Shown here piece by piece: positions 1-7,206 of a stretch of DNA of 14,328 bases. The notes under the pieces were generated by a model. It had not been told where the DNA came from, did not search any database, and saw only the letters and a program-made list of their open reading frames with translations. Numbering within the stretch: the stretch's first letter is position 1; the number at the start of each line of letters is the position of its first letter. Source of the stretch: JAEELC01 sp963605425. Lineage in GTDB: Bacteria; Bacillota_I; Bacilli_A; Acholeplasmatales; Anaeroplasmataceae. A program made the translations under genes and the position numbers. The stretch covers positions 1 to 14,328 of the forward strand of contig CAVCUQ010000037.1 of the NCBI GenBank assembly GCA_963605425.1, in the 5' to 3' direction.

Positions 1-222
1 CTACAGTATCCTCTATTTCCTCAATGTAATACTACTTATTAAAAATTTACCCCTAACAGTCTATCAGTGTCTACAGTATCCTCTATTTCCTCAATGTAAT
101 ACTACTTATTAAAAATTTACCCCTAACAGTCTATCAGTGTCTACAGTATCCTCTATTTCCTCAATGTAATATACAACTATATAAAATTTCACCCCCAACC
201 CCCCCCTACCAGTCTACCAAGC
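1..222. repeat. 70-bp tandem repeat array at the left end
   Basis: Two identical 70-bp units (1-70 and 71-140) are followed by a third. The third matches for its first 30 bases (141-170) and then degenerates into a C-rich stretch around 190-208. There is no coding sequence on either strand. The array lies outside the inverted repeat that is visible at both ends, so it is probably outer terminal sequence or an assembly-expanded part of it. Its role is unknown; terminal tandem arrays can arise by slippage during end replication (inference). Confidence 0.9.
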
Positions 223-230
223 TACTACCA

Positions 231-377
231 CAACTATTTACCAACAATGTAAACATAACCCACCCTACAAATACAACTATTTACCAACAATGTAAACACA
301 ACCACCCTACAAATACAACTATTTACCAACAATGTAAATATAACCGACCTACAAATACAACTATTTACCAACAATGT
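231..377. repeat. 42/43-bp tandem repeats, four copies
   Basis: The 20-mer caactatttaccaacaatgt occurs exactly at 231, 274, 316 and 358, giving periods of 43, 42 and 42. The spacers are similar to one another. G is almost absent from the plus strand except within the atgt of each unit. An open frame on the minus strand here (234-422) merely repeats itself every 14 codons and is not a gene. The units are contiguous with little spacer variety and no cas genes are present, so this is not a CRISPR array. Confidence 0.9.
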
Positions 378-385
378 CCCCAACT

Positions 386-442
386 GTCTAATGAGATAAA
401 CCTCATTATTCCCCACTAACAATACTAAAGCAGTGTTAGTAG
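386..442 (+). repeat. Double-hairpin element, copy 1 (outside the visible ITR)
   Basis: Two adjacent hairpins are visible. Hairpin A is TAATGAG (389-395) with CTCATTA (402-408), 7 bp. Hairpin B is ACTAACA (415-421) with TGTTAGT (434-440), with ACTAAAGC at 424-431 in its loop. The second half is identical to the copy at 455-510. The hairpin A arm differs in sequence but still pairs, which suggests that the fold itself is maintained. Confidence 0.8.
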
Positions 443-445
443 TCT

Positions 446-648
446 CAACAACAGGTCTAATGCCTTACAGACATTATTCCCCACTAACAATACTAAAGCA
501 GTGTTAGTAGCCCCTACTACCTCAGATATGACGTCAAATTTAGCTATTACACGATTTTAATATAACAGATGATATTTTATACATGCTATTTAAACAAATG
601 GATTGTACGCGATTTTTAGAAGTTATGTAATGTGGTTGAAAAAATTGT
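446..648. repeat. Left inverted terminal repeat (203 bp)
   Basis: This segment is, as far as I can read, the perfect reverse complement of 14119-14321; paired positions sum to 14767. Identity stops abruptly at 649/14118 on the inner side and fades into transitions on the outer side. Long inverted terminal repeats are typical of linear genomes with protein-primed replication: Cp-1 has ITRs of a few hundred bp, phi29 only 6 bp. It contains double-hairpin copy 2 and ends just before the late promoter. Confidence 0.93.
455..510 (+). repeat. Double-hairpin element, copy 2 (in the ITR)
   Basis: Hairpin A pairs TAATG (458-462) with CATTA (472-476). It can extend by two pairs past a C-A mismatch. 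Hairpin B pairs ACTAACA (483-489) with TGTTAGT (502-508) and holds ACTAAAGC at 492-499. Its mirror lies in the right ITR at 14257-14312, and a divergent copy precedes the capsid gene at 1293-1345. Confidence 0.8.
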
Positions 649-654
649 ATAATA
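644..654 (+). promoter_or_regulatory. Predicted late promoter core ATTGTATAATA
   Basis: TATAAT at 648-653 sits at the inner edge of the ITR, with no recognisable -35 at 16-18 bp. Late promoters that need a phage activator, such as phi29 A3, behave this way (family knowledge). The expected start is about 659-661, the first base of the pRNA-like region. The same 11-base core recurs at both predicted minus-strand promoters (14101-14091 and 13944-13934). Confidence 0.6.
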
Positions 655-658
655 ATAT

Positions 659-778
659 GGGAGAACTTTGTTCATATATCTTACAGAATCAAACTAGCAG
701 AGTGATACCGAAGAGGTCCTGAAGTTTGACTATGTAATCACAGTAGGCTGTATCATGAGCAATAGCGCTGTCATTCCC
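659..778 (+). ncRNA. Predicted packaging RNA (pRNA-like three-way junction)
   Basis: The stretch has no ORF and folds by eye into a three-way junction. The stem is 668-675 with 755-762 (8 bp, one U-G wobble), then TACAG 682-686 with CTGTA 748-752. Arm 1 pairs TCAAACT 689-695 with AGTTTGA 723-729, then CAG 698-700 with CTG 719-721, and is capped by ACC 707-709 / GGT 715-717. It leaves a bulge AGTGAT (701-706). Arm 2 is a simple hairpin, 730-735 with 740-746, with one bulged base and loop AATC. GTGAT (702-706) is complementary to ATCAC (737-741). GGGA (659-662) can close on TCCC (775-778). phi29 pRNA has the same topology: a bulged long arm first, a simple hairpin second, and bulge-loop pairing between molecules of the ring. 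Its size of about 120 nt fits. The wobble pair favours plus-strand orientation. No terminator follows, so it may be processed from the late mRNA. The function is inferred; the pairings are seen. Confidence 0.68.
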
Positions 779-802
779 TAACTTTAATTAAGGAGATTTA
801 AA

Positions 803-1297
803 ATGGAAGATTTAAAAAGCGAAACGAGCGAAGTAGTTTCAAACAGTGACTACATTGACGCTATTAAAGATCTAAAACAAAATACTGTTTCTAAGTCAGA
901 TTATGAGGCACTAAAAGCTGACAATAAGAAGTTATTAGACACTTTGATCAACGGATCAAATGTTGAAAGCAAAGAACCTGCAAAGCCTAAATATGATGTA
1001 AAGCAATTAAGAAAAGACTTATTTGGAGATAAGGCTCAAGATTTAGACAATTTAACTTATATTACAAAGTCTTTACAATTAAGAGATGCTATTATCGATG
1101 AAGGTGGAGTAGATCCATTCCTACCTACAGGTAAGAAAATAGTGCCAACAACAGAGGACGTTCAATGTGCAGAAAGAGTAGCAAAAGTATTCCAAGAATG
1201 TATAGATTACGCACAAGGTGATAGCGAAGCATTCACCAATGAACTACAAAGACGCACAATTGATGTAGGTCCTTCATTACCAAGAAAGAGAGTCTAA
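803..1297 (+). CDS. Putative capsid scaffolding protein
   Basis: First late gene, 164 aa, with a good ribosome site (aggag, 791-795) before the ATG. It is acidic and rich in Lys and Glu. The N-terminal half (about residues 15-60) is predicted to be helical or coiled-coil, followed by a Pro/Lys linker and a second helical part. No enzyme motif is visible. Its place directly upstream of the capsid gene is that of phi29 gp7, the scaffold that guides prohead assembly and then leaves, but gp7 is shorter (98 aa). The role is therefore inferred from order and composition, not from sequence recognition. The stop codon TAA (1295-1297) lies inside hairpin A of the regulatory element before the next gene. 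It contains no Trp at all, so it gives no information on the code. Confidence 0.5.
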   Translation: MEDLKSETSEVVSNSDYIDAIKDLKQNTVSKSDYEALKADNKKLLDTLINGSNVESKEPAKPKYDVKQLRKDLFGDKAQDLDNLTYITKSLQLRDAIIDEGGVDPFLPTGKKIVPTTEDVQCAERVAKVFQECIDYAQGDSEAFTNELQRRTIDVGPSLPRKRV

Positions 1298-1345
1298 TGC
1301 CTTTACAGACATTATTCCTCTTCAATATTACTAAAGCAATATCAA
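1293..1345 (+). promoter_or_regulatory. Double-hairpin element, copy 3, in the capsid gene leader
   Basis: This junction repeats the terminal element. GTCTAATGCC is followed by one extra T, then 16 bases identical to ITR copy 2, then a diverged part that keeps ACTAAAGC (1330-1337). Hairpin A (1295-1299 with 1310-1314) contains the stop codon of the upstream gene. Hairpin B has different stem bases from the ITR copy, ATATT (1325-1329) with AATAT (1338-1342), around the same loop. The element ends a few bases before the AAAAGGAG ribosome site of the capsid gene. It could therefore tune translation or bind the protein that binds the ends (inference). Confidence 0.65.
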
Positions 1346-1358
1346 AAGGAGAAAAAAA

Positions 1359-2396
1359 ATGTCAACATTTGACGGAAAATTAAAGAGTAATGAAATTTTT
1401 GGCGCTCTTTACAACATGATTATAAGCCAAGAAGTATTTTCAGACAATATTAAAGGTTCTGATTTAGTAGATCAAGCAAGAGTTGATGGTACACTTTATG
1501 GTGATACTAAACTTTACTATTCTACAGATGCATTATCTTCTTCAGAATGGGGAAATGATGCAGAAGCATCTAAATTATTAGAATTACATAGACCTGAAGC
1601 ACCTGAAGTTCAATCTATCGTATTAGATAAGTTTAGACAAATCTCATTAACAGTAGATGATTATCTATCAAAGAGAGCATGAGGAGATGAAGGTGCATTT
1701 GGTGCATTCACATCAGTTATGACTGGTTGGATCTCTGACACAAAGAAAGTTTATGACGGTACTACTTATAACTGTTTCATTGGTACAGTAGAAGGTGAAG
1801 CTCCTATTCATGAACTAGAAGTATCAGTAGCAGACGGCGATAATGAAGGTCAAGTAGTTGCTCAAGCAATTGCAGACTTAATTACTGAAATGTCAGACTA
1901 CAATAGAGATTTCAATGGTTATGGTCAATTAAGACGTTATTCAGAAGATGAAATTAAAGTAATATTTAATGCTAAAGAAATCAATAAGATTAAAAATATT
2001 GATTTACCTGTAATCTTCGATAATGCTGGATTAAAAGCAACATTTGCAAAGGAAACATTACCTGCTAGATATTTCGGTACAGTTAATACTACTGCTACAG
2101 CTGGTGATGGTTCTAAAGTTCGTTCTTTAGTTGAACAAGTTATTAATTCAAATCACTATTTCCCTGGAGATTTAATTAAAACATCTGATACAGCACCTAA
2201 GGGTACATCTTATACACAAGATGAAAAGATCATAGCTAAAGTGTTAGTTAAATTACCTCCTTACATGTCTGCATTTGAAGTTGGTACATCATTCTTCAAT
2301 CCTAAGTCATTAACAGAGAATAAGTATTTAACATTTGGACATAATACGCTTGAAGCATTAAAAGCATATCCATTAATTACAATAAAGAAAGCCTAA
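1359..2396 (+). CDS. Major capsid protein (phi29 gp8-like)
   Basis: 345 aa, read through one TGA (1680-1682) as Trp in the context KRA-W-GDEGAFG. Without this reading it breaks into two ORFs in the same frame with no frameshift. The N-terminus (about residues 5-60, KLKSNEIFGALYNM and DGTLYGDTKLYY) and the segment LDKFRQISLTVDDYLS near residue 90 match what I recall of gut picovirus capsid proteins. It should form the HK97-fold shell. At 345 aa it is shorter than phi29 gp8 (448 aa), consistent with lack of the extra Ig-like domain. It lies second in the late operon with a strong AAAAGGAG site. A hairpin overlaps its stop codon, which may set its expression above the genes downstream. Confidence 0.87.
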
Positions 2397-2420
2397 GGGC
2401 TTTCTTTCCCTTTAGGGAAA
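2384..2420 (+). terminator. Overlapping hairpins at the end of the capsid gene (attenuator or mRNA end)
   Basis: AAAGAAAGCC (2384-2393) pairs perfectly with GGCTTTCTTT (2398-2407), 10 bp with a 4-base loop holding the capsid stop codon. A second hairpin, TTTCCC (2405-2410) with GGGAAA (2415-2420), shares three bases with the first, so the two compete. There is no long U-run, so a partial terminator or an mRNA-protecting 3' end is more likely than a full stop. The tail gene's ribosome site (GGAAGG) begins right after it. Confidence 0.6.
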
Positions 2421-2430
2421 AGGAAGGTCT

Positions 2431-4830
2431 ATGCGATACTTATTTCTTAAATACAATAATTATTATAACAGAAGAATAAAAAGATGTAAAAGTACCGTTG
2501 AGTACATAAAGACATCTACCAATTATTATGTTGATTTAGTAAACCAATATAATTTCAATGAAAAAGATAATTTAGCAACAGAAATTACATTCAATTGAAC
2601 AGAATCTTGATTACCTGATTATTTTGTGGCTTGATATACAGCAGTAAATAAAGAATATATTGTATCAAGATGATTCATTGTAAAATCAGAAAAGGTTAGA
2701 AATCAACAATATAAATTCACTTTAAAAAGGGATTTAATAGCAGACGACTATTCTAATTTAGGTAATAATATATACAATGTAAATAGATGTATGTTGGATG
2801 CCAATAACCCTTTATTATTTAATAAAGAAGGATTCACTTTTAATCAAATAAAAAAAGATGAACAACCTTTATATGATGAAACCTTATGTCCTTGAATTAT
2901 AGGTTATATGCCTAAAGGACAATCCTTAAGTAAAATAACAGTATCCTCAAGTACTGATTATGACATAGATGCAAGAGATATAGATCACACGGATTGGGAA
3001 TATTATAAGTATGTAAATAATCCTTTAGAGGCTAGTCCTCAATTGGAAGGTTTTAAAGTACCTATTCAAACAATTGATTCACAATATGTTATAACATATA
3101 ATACTTATTTAGCCTATTCAAGTCCTTCATCTGACTGAAATGTAGATGTAGATCCAAGACCTAATTACATTTCCATTGACTGTGATTATGAACATTACAC
3201 TGCTTCGAGAGAAGCCTCAAGACATAATTGAGTAGATTGGAATACATTAAATAAATTACTAGCTAGTGTAAATCCTACATATGATCATTCAGATATTGTG
3301 GATACATTATTAAACTATAGTGGTAATAAAGTATTATTTAAAGATGGCGTATATTTAGTAAATTTCTATTCAACAAATAATGTTTATGTTAAACAAAACT
3401 ATGCAGAGAATAGTAAAAACGGTTCAGATGATGACCTAACAAGATATATAGCTAATACATTTGCTAATAAAACAAATGGAGAAGTTAAATATTATAATCA
3501 AGTAGGTGTTTATTATTCATATAAAGTATACAAATTAGTACTTACAAAAGTATCAGAAGCTCAAACAATTTCCTTTGAAATACCTGCTACATCTAATAAC
3601 TTATCCGATGCACCTTATAAAATGTTCTGTATGCCATATCCAGTAGATTCAACTATTAAACTTAATGGATATGAAATGAGTAAGGAAACTTCAGAACTTG
3701 TCTATAATAATATCATAGCAAATACAACTACAACTGGTTCTAATGATACCTTATATGATATACAAATATTACCTTATTGTCCCCTAAAATTTAAGAGTAC
3801 TAGTTATTCAGATGGTATTAACAGTTTAACATTTAATGATGGTTGATCCAATAATATAGATTATTCAGTAATTATGGAAGATAATAATCCTATAGGTTAT
3901 ATATTATATCCTAAAGAATCCTCATTTAATTTCTATGTATCAAAGGCGTTAAAGAATTCTACACTAAAGGACTTATCAAGTGCATTAGTAATGGATTCAG
4001 ATAAGAAAATATCTAATGAGACAGAATTTATTAGATTAGTATCTCCTAACTATTCTGGTCAATATGAGATGTCATTAGCAAAGAATAATGGCTTAATAGC
4101 ATTACAGATATTAGCCACATATAAGCCTTATAACCCATTTATAGAGGTACAACCTGTATATAGTGGTTTATATGGTTCAAATTATAATGATGCTAGAGGT
4201 TTAATATGTACAGGAGACTTCTCATTACCTATTATAAATAGCGCTTGGAAACAATATGAATTAAATAATAAAACATATCAACAAGCATTTAATAGAGAAG
4301 TACAACATATGGAAGTATATAATGATATAAATAATACTAATGCTATTGCTAGTGCTATTGCAGGTGGTGTTAGCGCTACTGTACAAGGAGCAATGACTGG
4401 TTCACTAGTTGGTGGTGGATTAGGAGCATTAGCCGGTGGTACTATTAGTGGTCTTGCTTCCACAGTAGGTGGTATTGCAGATTATAAAATACTTCAAAAG
4501 CAACAAAAGGAAGATCTTTCCTATAAGAAAGATATGTTTAATTTCTCCCTACAAAATATTAAAGCCTTACCTAATTCTTTAAGTAAAACTAGTTCTTTAA
4601 ATGCTAACAGTAAATATGTTCCATTCATAGAATACTATAGTGCTACAGATAAGGAAAAGGAATTATTAAAGGAATATATTAAGTTAAATGGAATGAAAGC
4701 AGGATATGTAGGTACATTTAACGTATCCGGTTACGTAGAGGCTAATATATTAAAATATAATGGTGATTTAACACCAAGCGAATTAGCCGAATTAAATAAT
4801 GAATTAATGAAAGGAGTTTACATAGAATAA
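2431..4830 (+). CDS. Tail knob / distal tail tube protein (phi29 gp9-like)
   Basis: 799 aa, read through eight TGA codons (2596, 2608, 2632, 2671, 2893, 3136, 3229, 3844), all in one frame. The N-terminal part carries the pattern SRW-FIVKSEKVRNQQYKFTLKRDLIADDY (written here with a break), close to the phi29 gp9 region of the type RW-Y.TD...Y..SLKRDVIAD, where Trp is expected at the TGA. A Gly/Ala-rich hydrophobic segment at about residues 638-682 matches the long hydrophobic loops of gp9 that form the membrane channel during DNA ejection. It is longer than gp9 (599 aa), so it may carry extra receptor or tip domains. The stop overlaps the next start (TAATG). Ribosome site: GGAAGG. Confidence 0.9.
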
Positions 4831-5375
4831 TGTCTATTCAACAATCTATAAACTCAACATTAGGTTCAGTTTCTCAATTAGCCACTGTTAAAAAGGGGCT
4901 AGAGAAACTTGATGAATCTAATAAAATGCAAGCAACTGAACAAGAGGTTGCTAAGAAACAAATTCAACAAGAAATTGAAAACAATGAACAATATCTAAAG
5001 AATGATACTGATATGAGATTACCTGAGGCTATTCAAAATGCAGATCCTTCTGAAGCAACTGATAAAATAACTTCAAAAGATGAATGGGTTGATAGATATC
5101 TAAATCAACAACTTGAAGGTGCTGAAAAAGGTGTTAGTGAAGCCCAAGATAAGCACATGTATGCTCAAACAGATTATGAAATGGCACAGGTTGAAGGTAA
5201 ATCTTCTAAACAAATATCTAGTGCTAAAGGTCAAATGACTAGAGCTAAAAAAGAATGAGAAAAGGCTATATTAGCTCGTAGTGAAGTAGAACAAAGTATC
5301 AGAACACGTAATAAGATTAAACAAGATATTGAAAATGCTAAAAAGAAATTAGCCACATATGAGGAGGTTAAGTAA
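4830..5375 (+). CDS. Coiled-coil late protein of unknown function
   Basis: 181 aa through one TGA (5256-5258, context KKE-W-EKAI). I do not recognise it. It is strongly charged and dominated by Glu, Lys and Gln. Long predicted helices cover residues 15-60 and about 95-180, with heptad-like spacing, no Cys and no hydrophobic segment. Coupling is tight on both sides: its ATG overlaps the tail-knob stop and its TAA overlaps the connector ATG. Lying between tail-knob and connector genes, it may be a virion or assembly protein, for example a tail/collar chaperone or minor structural protein (inference). phi29 has no gene in this position. Confidence 0.75.
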
Positions 5376-6460
5376 TGAGCAAATCCTATTTAACAGATAA
5401 TGCACTTAAATTAATGGCAGGAATAGATCCTGCCTCAGGATTACCTACAAGAGTTAATGATCCTCTTAAATCTGCTACAAAAGAAGATATTAAAAAAGCA
5501 TTAAGAATAATAGACGAACAAGATGCCGTAAATAGAGGTACTTGATACAATTTACCTTGTAATTTAACATCTCAAGAATTAGAGAGAATGCTTTATTATA
5601 AAGGTCAATTAGCATTCTTCTATATTCCAGCATTAGATGAATTCTATTTCATGCCTTATGCCTTAGATGGAACATGTGATTTCTACGGAAGATTTAATTC
5701 AATTCACCCTGTTCCTATGAATCACGGAACTAAAGAAGAAAATAAGGCACAAAGGGAATATTTAGCAAATATTAAATTAAAAGTAGTTTATGGTATTAAG
5801 GATCCTGCTAAACTTACTGCAGAGGATTTAGTAGGTAGTGCCGTATTATTACATGACTATACTAAACAATTAAGTGAAACCATTTTACCAAGACAAACAA
5901 TAAATGATCCTATATTAGATGTTATGGCAGAAATGGTACCTATGATGGCAACATCATTAAACCTATCAAGTGGCGTTACTGGAGTCAGAGTTAATGATGC
6001 CGATCAAGCAGGGTCAGTTAATGACGCAGCTAAGGCATTTAAAAAGGCTTCATTAAATGGTCTTGGTTATGTTCCTATTGTTGGTAATGTGGACTTCCAA
6101 GAATTAGCAAATAAACAAAGTAATTCTCAAGAATATCTATTAGCAATGCAAGGTTTAGATAATTTAAGATTATCAACTTATGGTATTGATAATGGTGGTT
6201 TATTTGAAAAGAAAGCACACACATTACAATCTGAAGCAGACATTAATGGTGGTCCTGTAGGCTTAGTAATGCAAGATTATGTAAGTATTAGACAAAACTT
6301 CTGTAATATAGTTAACAGTATTTGAGGTACATCTATTTGATATGAACCTGCTGAAAATATTATTGGTGCTGATATCGATGGTGATGGTCTAGAATACAAT
6401 AGAGATACGGAAGGGGCTAATACAGGAAAGGATAATGACAATGCAAATGTTTCCTACTAA
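5375..6460 (+). CDS. Upper collar connector / portal protein (phi29 gp10-like)
   Basis: 361 aa read through three TGA codons (5543, 6323, 6338), giving TW-YN, SIW-GT and SIW-YE. The block YYKGQLAFFYIPALDEF followed by MPYALDGTCDFYGRF (about residues 75-110) is characteristic of phi29-type connectors, where the equivalent reads as a YRGQ-like stretch, LPY, G-IDVYGRF. The protein forms the dodecameric ring at the capsid vertex through which the ATPase drives DNA. It is somewhat longer than gp10 (309 aa), with an acidic tail rich in Asp, Asn and Gly that is probably disordered. Ribosome site GAGGAGG lies inside the end of the previous gene. It overlaps the lower collar gene by 26 bases in another frame. 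Confidence 0.87.
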
Positions 6461-6983
6461 GTCATTCCTAGATGTTTATTCTAGTGTTGACGACTTTGTA
6501 ACCGATTATGGTTCTTTAGGTTTTCCTAAAACCATAACATCGGATAATTACAAGGTACTTTATTATTTACTTGTATCCAAGTATGGTAATTCACCTATTG
6601 CTAATGCAGATGAAACTCAATTTAAAATTAAGTTACAATCAATTATATGGCAATATGGTCCTGCTTGGGAAATTAAATTAGATATTCAGGATAAGATAAG
6701 AAACTTATCCGATGAAGAATTACTAAAAGGTACAGCAGCTATTTATAATCATGCTCTAAATCCTAGTGAAATGAGTTCTGAAACAACAACACTAGATATT
6801 CCTGAGTTAAGATATGTAGATAGCCAAAATACTACTAATTACAAGAAATCTAAATTAGATGCCTACTCTGATTTATGGTCAATGCTTGTAAATGATGTTA
6901 CCGAAGTATTTATAAATAGATTTAAGAATCTATTCCAATTAGTAGCAGTACCTACATTTGAAGGTTATGAAAGTGAACTCTAA
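6435..6983 (+). CDS. Lower collar protein (phi29 gp11-like)
   Basis: 182 aa. The part IIWQYGPAWEIKLDIQDKIR, followed by LSDEELLKGTAAIYNHALNPS, is the typical block of lower-collar proteins of small phi29-like phages. They sit below the connector and join it to the tail tube. It is shorter than gp11 (293 aa). The start is uncertain: ATG at 6435, 6441 and 6447 all follow the ribosome site AGGAAAGG (6423-6430). The spacing to 6441 is more usual, but 6435 gives the full frame. It starts inside the end of the connector gene. All three Trp codons are TGG. Confidence 0.83.
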   Translation: MTMQMFPTKSFLDVYSSVDDFVTDYGSLGFPKTITSDNYKVLYYLLVSKYGNSPIANADETQFKIKLQSIIWQYGPAWEIKLDIQDKIRNLSDEELLKGTAAIYNHALNPSEMSSETTTLDIPELRYVDSQNTTNYKKSKLDAYSDLWSMLVNDVTEVFINRFKNLFQLVAVPTFEGYESEL

Positions 6984-7206
6984 TATGAATAATAATGTTA
7001 CTCTATGTGCCTCCGCTACAGTGCTAGCATTAACATTTAATGATATCTATTTAATTATTGTAGGCATTTCAATATTAGTTAGCACAATAATTGCAATAGT
7101 AAATGCTATTAAATCTAATAAAGAAATAACAATAGATAAAACTACTCAAGAACAATTAAAGAAAATTGATGAGGAATTATCTAAATCAGAAAAGGAGAAT
7201 AAATAA
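6967..7206 (+). CDS. Small membrane protein, holin candidate
   Basis: 79 aa from ATG 6967; an ATG at 6985 and a TTG at 6958 are alternatives, none with a strong ribosome site, and translation may be coupled to the overlapping lower collar gene. A hydrophobic stretch VTLCASATVLALTF is followed by a clear membrane segment (YLIIVGISILVSTIIAIV), then a charged helical tail rich in Lys and Glu. One or two membrane spans plus a charged C-terminus and a place late in the operon fit a holin. No endolysin accompanies it, so if the host lacks a wall it alone could cause lysis or membrane leakage (inference). The stop overlaps the next ATG (TAATG). Confidence 0.6.
   Translation: MKVNSNMNNNVTLCASATVLALTFNDIYLIIVGISILVSTIIAIVNAIKSNKEITIDKTTQEQLKKIDEELSKSEKENK

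Noticed and set aside
1..377. CRISPR array
   Set aside because: The repeats are long tandem units with near-identical spacers and no cas genes are present.
234..422. Open frame on the minus strand with repeated LLVNSCICR
   Set aside because: It is only the 42-bp DNA repeat read in frame (14 codons), has no ribosome site and no protein-like composition.
659..778. tRNA for reading TGA, or a riboswitch
   Set aside because: No cloverleaf with a TCA anticodon and no CCA-end pairing was found; the three-way junction fits a pRNA better. A regulatory leader remains possible but no known riboswitch motif was seen.
2908..3846. Several separate short genes or pseudogene fragments in the tail region
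   Set aside because: All lie in one frame and are divided only by TGA; read as Trp they form a single 799-aa protein. The same holds for the capsid, connector, fibre, ATPase and helicase fragments.
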